Positions 19,286 to 27,744 of a stretch of 64,000 nt of DNA are shown one piece after another (within the stretch, counting starts at the first letter, position 1; the number at the start of each line of letters is the position of its first letter). This stretch comes from CAWJJM01 sp963843275 (lineage in GTDB: Bacteria > Acidobacteriota > Thermoanaerobaculia > Multivoradales > JBCCEF01): the NCBI GenBank assembly GCA_963843275.1, contig CAWJJM010000010.1, positions 496,001 to 560,000 of the forward strand, read 5' to 3'. A model generated the notes under the pieces. That model saw only the letters and a program-made list of their open reading frames with translations. It ran no database searches and was not told where the DNA came from. Made by a program: the position numbers and the translations under genes.

Positions 19286-21427
19286 ATGAGCACCCCGACC
19301 TCGCCCCCCTCCCGCTCGCTCGACCCCATCTTCTCGCCGCGCTCGGTGGCGGTGATCGGCGCCTCGCGGCGCCGCGACTCGCTCGGCTTCCTGCTGGTCC
19401 ACAACCTGGTGCTCGCCGAGTTCACCGGCGCCATCTACCCGGTCAACCCGCAGGCGAACGCCATCCACTCGCTGAAGTGCTACCCCGACGTGGGCGCCAT
19501 CCCCGATCCGGTGGACCTGGCGGTGGTGGTGGTCCCCCGGCCGCTGGTGCAGGGGGTGGTCGAGGGCTGCCTGGCCAAGGGGGTGCGCGGCCTGGTGGTC
19601 ATCACCGCCGGCTTCGCCGAGGTGGGCGGCGAGGGGGTCGCCCTCGAGCAGCGGCTGCGCGAGACGGTGCGGCGCGCCGGGGTGCGCATGGTCGGACCCA
19701 ACTGCATGGGGGTGATCAACACCGACGAAGCGGTGTCGATGAACGCCACCTTCTCGCCGACCCCGGCGCGCAGCGGCACCATCGGCTTCGTCTCCCAGTC
19801 GGGGGCGCTGGGGGTGGCGGTGCTCAACGTCGCCGCCGACCTCGGGATCGGGTTGACCCAGTTCGTCTCGATGGGCAACAAGGCCGACGTCTCCGGCAAC
19901 GACCTGCTCGAGCACTGGGAGGACGATCCGGCCACCCACGTGATCGCCATGTACCTCGAGTCGTTCGGCAACCCGCGGCGGTTCACCCAGATCGCCAAGC
20001 GGGTGGGCCGGAAGAAGCCGATCCTGGTGGTCAAGTCGGGGCGCACGGTGGAGGGGGCGCGGGCCGCCTCCAGCCACACCGGCGCCATCGCCGGCACCGA
20101 CGTCACGGTGTCGGCCTTCCTCGATCAGTGCGGGGTGCTGCGCGCCAACACCATCGAGGAGATGTTCGACATCGCCCGGGCGCTCGACCGCTGCCCGCTG
20201 CCGGACGGCAACCGGGTCGCGATCGTCACCAACGCCGGCGGCCCCGGCATCATGGCCACCGACGCCTGCGTCAACCTCGGCCTGGAGATCGCCACCCTCT
20301 CCCCCGACACCCGGGAGCGGCTGCGCGGGGTGCTGCCCGCCGAGGCCAGCGTCGCCAACCCGGTCGACATGATCGCCTCGGCCACCGACCGCGACTACGA
20401 GGCGGCGCTGGCCGCGGTGCTGGCCGACCCCGGCGTCGACATGGCGATGGTGATCAACGTCACGCCGGTGCTCACCAACCCGCACGACGTGCGCGCCGCG
20501 GTCACCCGCGCCGCGGCGACGCGGGCCAAGCCGGTGTTGCCGGTGATGATGGCCACCGAGGACTTCTACGAGCGGGCCAAGGCGGAGACCGACCACCCGC
20601 CGCTCTACCGCTTCCCCGAGTCCGCCGCCCGCGCGCTGCAGATGCTGGCCCGCTACGCCGGCTGGCGGCGGCGCCCCGAGGCCGGTCCGCCGCCGCGCTT
20701 CGAGGTCGACGACGCCGCCGTGACGGAGCTGCTGGCGACGGTCGACGACGGCTACCTGGCGCCCGACGACGCGCTGCGCGTGCTCGCCGCCTACGGCATC
20801 CGCACCGCCCGCTGGCGCATCGTCCCGGGGGCCGACCCGGACGCCGCGGTGGCCGCGGCCGAGGAGCTCGGCTACCCGGTGGTGGTCAAGGCGATGTCGT
20901 CGGAGCTGGTGCACAAGAGCGACATCGGGGCGGTGCGGGTGGACGTGCGCAACGCCGAGGAGCTCGCCGAGACGGTGGCCGACATCGCCGGGCGCGTCGC
21001 CGAGGCCGGCCTCGCCCTCGACGGGCTGCTGCTCCAGGAGATGGTGCGCGGCGGCCACGAGGTCATCTTCGGGATCACCACCGACGCCCGCTTCGGGCCG
21101 CTGCTGATGTTCGGGCTCGGCGGGCGCTACGTCGAGGTGTTCCAGGACGTACGCTTCGCGGTCACGCCGCTCGACCCGAGCGAGGCGGAGGAGGTGATCC
21201 GCGGCATCCGCGGCTTCAAGCTCCTCACCGGGGTACGTGGCGAGGCGGCCGCCGACCTCGACCTGCTCGCCGAGGTGCTGCTGCGGCTGGCGCAGCTCGC
21301 CCAGCGCCACCCCCGCGTCCGCGAGCTCGACATCAACCCCTTCCTCGCCGCCTCCGACCGGGACGAGGCCAAGGCGGTGGACGTGCGGATCCGGGTCGGA
21401 CCGGCCGCGCCCGGCGACGCCGACTGA
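19286..21427 (+). CDS. ADP-forming acetate/acyl-CoA synthetase (fused alpha-beta)
   Basis: A 713-residue NDP-forming acyl-CoA synthetase with both subunits fused. Domain order: CoA-binding Rossmann domain (about 10-140, SPRSVAVIGASRR), succinyl-CoA-synthetase-like flavodoxin domains (about 150-460) with the phosphohistidine at about 262 in SSHTGAIAGTD, and a C-terminal ATP-grasp domain (about 480-700; YPVVVKAMSSELVHKSDIGA, ELDINPFLA). The enzyme converts acyl-CoA, ADP and phosphate into acid, CoA and ATP, or the reverse. The same architecture with an added GNAT domain is protein lysine acetyltransferase; no GNAT is present here. It lies near 2-oxoacid:ferredoxin oxidoreductase genes (32910-35331), whose acyl-CoA product could feed it, but they are not in one operon. 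A GATAGGCT element sits nine bases before the ATG. Confidence 0.85.
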   Translation: MSTPTSPPSRSLDPIFSPRSVAVIGASRRRDSLGFLLVHNLVLAEFTGAIYPVNPQANAIHSLKCYPDVGAIPDPVDLAVVVVPRPLVQGVVEGCLAKGVRGLVVITAGFAEVGGEGVALEQRLRETVRRAGVRMVGPNCMGVINTDEAVSMNATFSPTPARSGTIGFVSQSGALGVAVLNVAADLGIGLTQFVSMGNKADVSGNDLLEHWEDDPATHVIAMYLESFGNPRRFTQIAKRVGRKKPILVVKSGRTVEGARAASSHTGAIAGTDVTVSAFLDQCGVLRANTIEEMFDIARALDRCPLPDGNRVAIVTNAGGPGIMATDACVNLGLEIATLSPDTRERLRGVLPAEASVANPVDMIASATDRDYEAALAAVLADPGVDMAMVINVTPVLTNPHDVRAAVTRAAATRAKPVLPVMMATEDFYERAKAETDHPPLYRFPESAARALQMLARYAGWRRRPEAGPPPRFEVDDAAVTELLATVDDGYLAPDDALRVLAAYGIRTARWRIVPGADPDAAVAAAEELGYPVVVKAMSSELVHKSDIGAVRVDVRNAEELAETVADIAGRVAEAGLALDGLLLQEMVRGGHEVIFGITTDARFGPLLMFGLGGRYVEVFQDVRFAVTPLDPSEAEEVIRGIRGFKLLTGVRGEAAADLDLLAEVLLRLAQLAQRHPRVRELDINPFLAASDRDEAKAVDVRIRVGPAAPGDAD

Positions 21428-21448
21428 GGCCGCCGCGCCGCCCGGCGG

Positions 21449-22369
21449 TCAGGTGTAGACCGCCGCGAGCTCTCCGGGGTGGCGGCGGAACCAGACCCCG
21501 GCGAGGTGGGCGCCGAGGAAGAGCGCGTAGAGCCCCACGGCGGTGCCCACCACCGTCCCCACGAGGGGCAGGAAGGTCACCGCCAGCCGCAGCACCAGGG
21601 CCACCACCTGGAGCCCGGCCACCAGCGCCACCGCGGCCAGGTAGTCGCCCGGCGCCGTCGCCACCGCGCGCAGGTGCAGGTCGACGCGGAAGAAGAGCCA
21701 CGGCGTGCGGTACACGGCCGAGGCTCCGAAGGCGGGCACCCACAGCGCCACCGCCGCCACGGCCCCCGTCGCCAGGGCGAGGAGACAGGAGCCGAGATCG
21801 CCGGCGGCGAGCTCCGCCAGGCAACCGGTCACCCGCAGCAACAGCGCGGCGGGGGCCAGGCACAGCAACGCGATGGCGACGAACAGCAGCGCGCTGCCGA
21901 GCAGCTCCCACGGATCGAAGTCCGGCCAGTCGGGTAGCTCGTCGCCGCCGCGGGCGGTCGCGGCGGCGACGTCGAACAGGAAACGCGGCATCAGCAGCGC
22001 GACGAGCGCCCCGAACAGCGCCCCCACCGCCCAGCCGACGATCGCCAACCCCGGCACCCTGCCCGCCAGGTCGAGCGCCCACGAGAGGACCAGCAGCACC
22101 CAGAACAACGTCGCGCCACCGCCGCGGAAGGGGTAGGCGAGCGCCTCGGCGTATCCGTAGGAGGCCGCGCCGTCGCGCGCCACCCGGGCCCTCCGGGCCG
22201 TCGTGGTCGCCGGCGCGCCGGCGGCGAGCGGCAGCGCCCGTTCGCCGCAGCGCCGGCAGAAGAACAGGCGGTGGCCCGCCTCGACGCAGTCGGCGCACAG
22301 CAGCTCGCCGCAGCCGGAGCAGCGGAACTCCACCGCCGCGCCCGGGTGCAGGGTGCAGGCTCGGGGCAT
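21449..22369 (-). CDS. Zinc-ribbon/B-box-like multi-pass membrane protein
   Basis: A 306-residue protein with an N-terminal cysteine/histidine cluster (residues 1-45: CTLHPGAAVEFRCSGCGELL, then CADC, H, CRRCGE) that resembles the B-box-type zinc finger found at the start of many bacterial membrane proteins. After an Ala/Thr/Arg-rich linker come about five long hydrophobic segments (from about residue 85), recalling Yip1/DUF4013-like families. No catalytic motif is visible and the role is unknown; a membrane-organising or stress function is only a guess. It starts with ATG at 22369 and is convergent with the acyl-CoA synthetase. GCTAGGCT lies ten bases before the ATG. Confidence 0.65.
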   Translation of the reverse strand: MPRACTLHPGAAVEFRCSGCGELLCADCVEAGHRLFFCRRCGERALPLAAGAPATTTARRARVARDGAASYGYAEALAYPFRGGGATLFWVLLVLSWALDLAGRVPGLAIVGWAVGALFGALVALLMPRFLFDVAAATARGGDELPDWPDFDPWELLGSALLFVAIALLCLAPAALLLRVTGCLAELAAGDLGSCLLALATGAVAAVALWVPAFGASAVYRTPWLFFRVDLHLRAVATAPGDYLAAVALVAGLQVVALVLRLAVTFLPLVGTVVGTAVGLYALFLGAHLAGVWFRRHPGELAAVYT

Positions 22370-22507
22370 GGTGGGCCGAGCCTAGCCCAGGCGACCCGGC
22401 CGGTCGAGGCGCGCCGGCCCGCGTCGTGCCGGCGCCAGGAATGGGCTCCTCGGCCGGGGGGTTGTGTCCGGAGCCGCCGCGGCCGCGCCCGCGCGCCGGC
22501 CGCCGCC

Positions 22508-23596
22508 ATGCGTCGTACCGTCCTCGCAGCCCTCGCCGTCGCCGCCCTCCTCGCCGCGGCCCCGGGTGCCCTCGCGGCCCCGGTCACCCCCGGCGTGTGG
22601 CGGCGATCGGTCCCCCTCCCCGCGACCGGCTCGGCCGCCGACCTCTACGTGCCCGACCGCCTCGCCGCCGCGGTCGCCGGCGGGGAGGCGGTGCCGGCGA
22701 TCGTCTTCCTGCACGGCGCCGGCGGCCTCCCCGCCTATTACCTCCCCTTCCTCGCCCCGGCGGCCGAGTCGGCCGGGGCGGTGGTCATCGTGCCGCACTC
22801 GCTCGCCCCGGTGGGCTGGGGAGCGTCCGCGGATCCCGCGGTGATCGCCGAGAGCCTGACGGTGGCCGGCCGCGACGTGCGGCTCGACGCCGAGCGCACC
22901 GCGGTCGCCGGCCACTCGGCGGGCGGGGCCTACGCCTACCTGCTCGCCTACGGCACCGCCAGCCCCTTCTCCGCCGTGTTCACGCTGGCGGCGCCGTTCT
23001 ACCCCGTCTCCGCGCTCGCCGATCCGGCGTACGTCCCCCCGATCCGCATGTTCTACGGCACCGCCGACCCCAACTACAGCGGCGGCGCCCACGACCTCCT
23101 GGTCGCGCAGTGGCGGCGGCTGGGCGTGTCGTGGGAGGACGACGTGCGGGCCGGCTACGGCCACTCCGCGCTGCCGGCCGGCGCCCTGGCGGACGGCTTC
23201 GCCTTCCTGGTCGGCCGGCGCCGCGCCGGGCCCGGCGGCGGCTGCACGCCGTCGCCCACCGCCCTCTGCCTCGAGGACGGCCGCTTCCGCGTCGAGGTGG
23301 CCTGGGACGACTTCTCCGGCGGCCACGGCGCCGGCCGCGTCGTCCCGGTCGCCAGCGACGACGCCGGGCTGTTCTGGTTCTTCTCCCCCGACAACTGGGA
23401 GCTGCTGGTCAAGGTGCTCGACGGCTGCGCGCTCAACGACCGCTTCTGGGTGTTCTCGGCGGCGACCACCGACGTCGGCTACACCCTGACGGTGACCGAC
23501 ACCGCCACCGACCGCACCTGGTCGTCCTCCAACCCGCCCGGCCGCGCCGCCCCGGCGGTGACCGACACCGTCGCCTTCGACACCTGCGGCGGCTGA
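22508..23596 (+). CDS. Secreted alpha/beta hydrolase with Thermoanaerobaculia-type C-terminal module
   Basis: A 362-residue exported protein. Residues 1-24 form a signal peptide ending in ALA-APV. Residues 35-235 look like a dienelactone-hydrolase/PHB-depolymerase-like alpha/beta fold: FLHGAGGLPAYY for the oxyanion region, the nucleophile Ser in GHSAGGAYAY (about 137), an Asp in FYGTADPNYSGG and a His in GYGHSALPAG. Residues 240-362 are a separate beta-rich module (CLEDGRFRVEVAWDDF, GLFWFFSPDNWELLVKV, FWVFSAATTDVGYTLTVTD, final DTC) that I know as a frequent tail on secreted proteins of Acidobacteriota. The module probably mediates surface attachment or secretion, but its job is not established. 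Start is ATG after GCCGCC without a strong ribosome-binding site. Confidence 0.78.
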   Translation: MRRTVLAALAVAALLAAAPGALAAPVTPGVWRRSVPLPATGSAADLYVPDRLAAAVAGGEAVPAIVFLHGAGGLPAYYLPFLAPAAESAGAVVIVPHSLAPVGWGASADPAVIAESLTVAGRDVRLDAERTAVAGHSAGGAYAYLLAYGTASPFSAVFTLAAPFYPVSALADPAYVPPIRMFYGTADPNYSGGAHDLLVAQWRRLGVSWEDDVRAGYGHSALPAGALADGFAFLVGRRRAGPGGGCTPSPTALCLEDGRFRVEVAWDDFSGGHGAGRVVPVASDDAGLFWFFSPDNWELLVKVLDGCALNDRFWVFSAATTDVGYTLTVTDTATDRTWSSSNPPGRAAPAVTDTVAFDTCGG

Positions 23597-23612
23597 GCAC
23601 GCCGCCGCGGGC

Positions 23613-25052
23613 TCAGTCCGCCGCCTCGGGCTCGCCCGCGCCGGCGCTTTCGGGGGCGGCGGCGGCGCGCGGCCGCCGGTCGAGCGGCGGCAGCGCGGGC
23701 AGCTCGTCCCCGGCGGCGGCGCCCAGCTCCTGGAAGCGCCGTGCCCCCACCAGCACCCGACTCTCCAGCGAGCCCACCGCCGCGTTGTAGGCGTCGACGG
23801 CGCGCTCGAGGCCGCCGCCGAGCCGCTCGAGGTGGGCGGCGAAGACGCGCAACCGCTCGTGGAGCTGCCGGCCGAGCTCGCTGACCTCCAGCGCGTTGGC
23901 GGCCATGCGCTCCTGCCGCCAGCCGTAGGCGACCGTCCGCAGCAGGGCGATCAGGGTGGTGGGGGTGGCGAGGATCACGCGCTGCTCGGCGCCGCGCTCG
24001 ATGAGGTCGGGCTGCTGCTCGAGGGCGGCGGAGAAGAAGGCTTCGCCCGGCAGGAAGAGCACCACCAGCTCCGGCGTCCCCTCCAGCGCCTCCCAGTAGG
24101 CGCGCGAGCCGAGCTCCTGCAGGTGCCGGCGGATGGCGCGCGCGTGCTCGCCCAGCAGCCGGCGGCGGGAGGCCTCGTCGCTCGCCTCCGCCGCCTCCAG
24201 GTAGTGGCCGAGCGGCGCCTTGGCGTCGATCGCCAGGCTGCGTCCGGCCGGCAGGCGGACCACCAGGTCGGGGCGCCGCGGCCCGTCGCCGCCGCGCAGC
24301 GTCTCCTGGCGCACGAAGTCGCAGTGCTCGGCGAGACCGGCGATCTCGACGACGCGCTGGAGCTGGATCTCCCCCCAGCGGCCGCGCACGTTCGGGGCGC
24401 GCAGCGCGCGGGAGAGCCGTTCCGCCTCGGCGCCGAGCCGGAGCTGCGCCTCGGCGAGGCCCTCGAGGTGGCGGGTCAGGCTGCCGTGGGCCTCGCTGCG
24501 GCTCTTCTCCGCCTCGGCGATGCGGGCCTCCACCTTGTCGAGCGCCTGGCGCACCGGGCCGACCAGCTCGACGATCGCCTGCTGCCGCGAGGCCAGGTCG
24601 CCGCGGGCGGACTCGCCGAAGCGCTCGAGCTGGGTGCGGGCGAGGTCGAGGAACGAGGCGTTGTTGCGCTCCAGCGCCTGCGCCGACAGCGCCTGGAAGG
24701 TCTCCGCCAGGCGCCCGCGCGCCGCCTCGAGCAGGGCCAGCTTCTCGGCCGCGGCGCGCGCCTCCGCGGCCGCCCGCCCCTCCACTTCGGCGAGTCGCCG
24801 CCCCAGGCTCGCGTTCTCCGCCGCCAGCTCGCGGCGCCGCGCCTCGTGGCGCTCCACCTCGGCGCGCTCCTCGGCGAGGCGCTCCTCGCGGGCCCGCAGC
24901 CGCTCGACCAGCGCCGCCCGCTCCTCCGCCGCCGCGGCCCGCGCCGCGGCCACCGCCCGCCGGGTGCGCCCGGCGCCGAGCGCGGCGGCCAGGGCGGCGC
25001 CGGCGAGGAGGCCCGCGGCGGCGACGGCGGCGAGGAGGAGCTCCGGAGGCAT
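23613..25052 (-). CDS. rmuC: RmuC-family putative nuclease
   Basis: A 479-residue protein with one N-terminal hydrophobic segment (residues 3-25), a coiled coil (about 28-150, rich in Arg, Glu and Ala) and the RmuC domain (about 165-420). Family features include RALRAPNVRGRWGEIQLQRV, AIDAKAPLGHYLEA (the PD-(D/E)XK-like core Asp), VVLFLPGEAFFSAALEQ and TPTTLIALLRTVAYGWRQE. RmuC limits inversion-type recombination in E. coli and is predicted to be a nuclease; direct biochemical activity is less clear. I chose the ATG at 25050-25052 (MPPELLLAAV). A longer ATG at 25094 falls inside the predicted start of transcription, next to a TAGACT element. Confidence 0.87.
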   Translation of the reverse strand: MPPELLLAAVAAAGLLAGAALAAALGAGRTRRAVAAARAAAAEERAALVERLRAREERLAEERAEVERHEARRRELAAENASLGRRLAEVEGRAAAEARAAAEKLALLEAARGRLAETFQALSAQALERNNASFLDLARTQLERFGESARGDLASRQQAIVELVGPVRQALDKVEARIAEAEKSRSEAHGSLTRHLEGLAEAQLRLGAEAERLSRALRAPNVRGRWGEIQLQRVVEIAGLAEHCDFVRQETLRGGDGPRRPDLVVRLPAGRSLAIDAKAPLGHYLEAAEASDEASRRRLLGEHARAIRRHLQELGSRAYWEALEGTPELVVLFLPGEAFFSAALEQQPDLIERGAEQRVILATPTTLIALLRTVAYGWRQERMAANALEVSELGRQLHERLRVFAAHLERLGGGLERAVDAYNAAVGSLESRVLVGARRFQELGAAAGDELPALPPLDRRPRAAAAPESAGAGEPEAAD

Positions 25053-25095
25053 GGGACGGGCGCGACGCCGGTCCGAGGGGCGGTAGCGCGGCATA

Positions 25096-25101
25096 AGTCT
25101 A
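25096..25101 (-). promoter_or_regulatory. Possible -10 element for rmuC
   Basis: The minus strand reads GCTAGACTTATG. TAGACT is one of four copies of this hexamer placed before genes in the window; here it is 43 bases before the chosen rmuC start. Confidence 0.4.
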
Positions 25102-25149
25102 GCAGGCCGGCCCGGCGGCGGTGGCGAGGTGCGGGCGGGCCGCAGCGGG

Positions 25150-27124
25150 TCAGTCGTCGAGCCGGGTGCGCATCCAGTTGATCAGGCCGCCGGCGAGGAG
25201 CAGCTCGACCTGGCGCGGCGACAGGGTGTGCCGCAGCGCCAGCTCGCGCTCCTGCGTGGTGTTGCGCGCCGTGAGCTCCCCGCCGCCCTCCCTCAGGACC
25301 CGCTGCAGGTCGGCGAGCACCAGGACGTCGCCGGCCTCCAGCGCGTCGTAGTCGTCGGCGTCGGCGAAGGTCAGCGGCAGCACCCCGAAGTTGGCCAGGT
25401 TCTGCCAGTGGATGCGGGCGAACCTCTGCGCGACGACGCACCGCAGCCCGAGGTAGCGCGGCGCCAGGGCGGCGTGCTCGCGGCTCGAGCCCTGGCCGTA
25501 GTTGACCCCGCCGACGACGGCGTGCCCGCGCCCTCCTCGCGGGCCTCGCGGCCCGCTCGGGGTAGGTCGGATCGACGATGTCGAAGCAGAAGCGGCTGAT
25601 CTCGGGGATGTTGCTGCGGAACGGCAGCACGCGGCTGCCGGCCGGCATGATCTCGTCGGTGGAGATGTCGTCGCCGACCTTCAGCAGCACCGGCAGCTCG
25701 AGGCGGTCGGGCAGCGGCTCGAGCTCGGGCAGGGAGGCGATGTTCGGGCCCTTGACCAGCTCGACCCGGCGCGCCTCCCGTGCCGGCAGGGGCGGCAGCA
25801 GGCTGTCGTCCATGAGCAGGGCCGGCGCCGGCTCCACCACCCGGCGGACCGCGATCCCCAGGCGGCCGGCCGGCTCGCGGGGGTCGGTGATCACGCCGGT
25901 CAGCGCCGAGGCCGTGGCGGTCTCCGGGCTGCACCAGGCACACCTTGTCCTCGCGGGTGCCGGAGCGGCCGGGGAAGTTGCGCGGCACCGTGCGCAGGCT
26001 GATCGCGTCGGCTGGCCGGCGCCTGGCCCATGCCGATGCAGCCGTTGCAGCCCGCCTGGTGGAGGCGCGCGCCGGCGGCGATGAGCGCCCCCAGGTGGCC
26101 GCTGGCGGCGAGGTCCGCGAGGATCTGCCGCGAGGTCGGGTTGACGTCGAAGGAGACCCGGTCGTCGACCTGGCGGCCGCGCACCATCTCGGCGGCGACC
26201 GCGAAGTCGCGGAAGCCGGGGTTGGCCGACGAGCCGACGTAGGCCTGGTAGATCGGCTCGCCCGGCCACCTCGCGCACCGGGACGACGTTGCCGGGCTCG
26301 AGGGCATGGCGATCAGCGGCTCGAGCGCCGCGAGGTCGATCTCCTCCTCGACGTCGTAGCCGGCGCCCGGGATCGGCGACGAGCTCCGTCCCAGTCGTCC
26401 TCGCGGCCCTGGCGCGCGAGGAAGCGCGCGCACCTCGTCGTCGGAGGGGAAGACGGTGCGAGGTGGCGCCCAGCTCGGTGCCCATGTTGGCGATGACGTG
26501 CCGGTCCATGGCCGAGAGGGCGTCGAGCCCGGGGCCGTGGTACTCGATGACGCCGCCCCACCCCGCCGTCGACGCCGTGCCGGCGCAGCATCTCGAGGAT
26601 GACGTCCTTGGCGCTCACCCAGTCCGGCAGCTCGCCGGCCAGGCGCACGCCCCAGACCTGCGGGCATCGGACGTAGAGCGGCTCGCCCGGCCATCGCCAG
26701 GGCGACCTCGAGCCCGCCGGCGCCGATGCGCCAGCATGCCGAGGGCGCCGGCCGCCGGCGTGTGGCTGTCCGAGCCGAGCAGCGTCCGTCCCGGGCGGCC
26801 GAAGCGCTCCTGGTGCACCGGGTGGCTGACCCCGTTGCCGGGGCGGCTGTACCAGACGCCGAAGCGCCGGCAGGCGCTGCGCAGGAACAGGTGGTCGTCG
26901 GGGTTCTTGTAGTCCTCCTGGATCAGGTTGTGGTCGACGTACTGCGCGGAGAGCTCGGTCTGCACCCGGTCGAGCCCCATCGCCTCCAGCTCGAGCATCA
27001 CCAGCGTGCCGGTGGCGTCCTGGGTGAGGGTCTGGTCGATGCGCAGGCCGATCTCCCGGCCCGGCACCATCTCGCCCTCGACCAGGTGCGACTCGATCAG
27101 CTTCTGCGCCACGTTGCGTGCCAT
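25150..27124 (-). pseudogene. Aconitate hydratase, broken by about 13 single-base indels
   Basis: Read across frames, this is a complete bacterial aconitase of the short (about 650-residue) type, which interconverts citrate and isocitrate through a 4Fe-4S cluster. It begins MARNVAQKLIESHLVEGEMV after a very strong GAGGAGGAGGAGTCG and ends LLLAGGLINWMRTRLDD. Recognisable parts are LLGSDSHTPAAGALGM, HQAGCNGCIGMGQ (cluster cysteines), PRNFPGRSGTREDKVCLV and VNYGQGSSREHAALAPRYL. Frame breaks, by my reading: extra bases near 26728, 26683, 26556, 26462, 26432, 26390, 26366, 26262, 26010 and 25932, and missing bases near 26293, 25549 and 25524. Between breaks every conserved motif is intact, so either these are sequencing/assembly errors in a working gene or the gene broke very recently. 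No tricarboxylic-acid-cycle gene adjoins it. Confidence 0.85.
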
Positions 27125-27199
27125 CGACTCCTCCTCCTCCTCGTCCGAACGGTCCTCTGACCCATGGAGGATGCACGGGCGATGCCGCGGCGCCGGGGG

Positions 27200-27205
27200 T
27201 AGACT
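27200..27205 (+). promoter_or_regulatory. Possible -10 element for the secreted protein gene
   Basis: GGGGGTAGACTCGC; TAGACT lies 33 bases before the ATG at 27238. No recognisable -35. Confidence 0.4.
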
Positions 27206-27237
27206 CGCGACGTAACCCAACCGCCGAGGAGGACCCG

Positions 27238-27729
27238 ATGAAGAGATCCGCCGTGCTGCCGGCCCTCATCCTGGCCCTGGCCGCCGCCCTGCCGCTCGCC
27301 CTCGCCGCGCCCGCCGCTGCCCAGGAGCATCCGGAGCACCCGAAGGACACGCCGCAGGTGAAGACGGCGCACGACCTCACCGTCGACGAGCTCGCCGACG
27401 CCATCGCCCGCTACGTCGAGGATCGCGCCGGCGACGACGGGCGGATGACGGTGCACGATCCGGTGACCGACCGCGACCTCGAGCTGTCGCTCGTCAAGGT
27501 GCACCGCGAGCGGGTCTCGAAGGTGGCGCCCGACACCTACTTCGCCTGCACCGACTTCCGCAGCCCGGACGGCACGATCTACGATCTCGACCTGTTCATG
27601 CAGGGCACGGCCGCGGACACCCTCGAGTTCGACGACCTCTCCATCCACAAGGTCGCCGGCCAGCCGCGCTACACCTGGCACGAAGAGGGCGGCATCTGGA
27701 AGAAGAAGCCGGTCGACGAGGCCCCCTGA
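27238..27729 (+). CDS. Small secreted protein of unknown function
   Basis: A 163-residue protein with a textbook signal peptide (MKRS, hydrophobic residues 5-26, cleavage after APAAA-Q). The mature part is acidic and charged, with a helix-like LTVDELADAIARYVED, a beta-like EDRAGDDGRMTVHDPVTD, TYFACTDFRSPDGTIYDLDL (a single Cys) and an ending rich in Lys and Trp. I do not recognise the family; the VHDPVTDRDLELSLVKVHRE pattern recalls proteins that carry a short PepSY-like or TAT-associated fold, but this is weak. It starts with ATG after GAGGAGGACCCG and stands alone between the broken aconitase and the phenolic-lipid cluster, which lies on the other strand. Confidence 0.7.
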   Translation: MKRSAVLPALILALAAALPLALAAPAAAQEHPEHPKDTPQVKTAHDLTVDELADAIARYVEDRAGDDGRMTVHDPVTDRDLELSLVKVHRERVSKVAPDTYFACTDFRSPDGTIYDLDLFMQGTAADTLEFDDLSIHKVAGQPRYTWHEEGGIWKKKPVDEAP

Positions 27730-27744
27730 GCCCGACCGGACGGG

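Noticed and set aside
19286..21427. Calling the acyl-CoA synthetase a protein lysine acetyltransferase (Pat/PatZ)
   Set aside because: The C-terminal GNAT acetyltransferase domain is missing; the protein ends with the ATP-grasp domain.
18664..23790. A 1708-codon open frame on the plus strand
   Set aside because: It runs across the lipid kinase, the acyl-CoA synthetase, the antisense of the zinc-ribbon protein and the hydrolase in a non-coding frame; composition is Arg/Gly/Pro/Ala-rich, as expected for off-frame reading of very GC-rich DNA.
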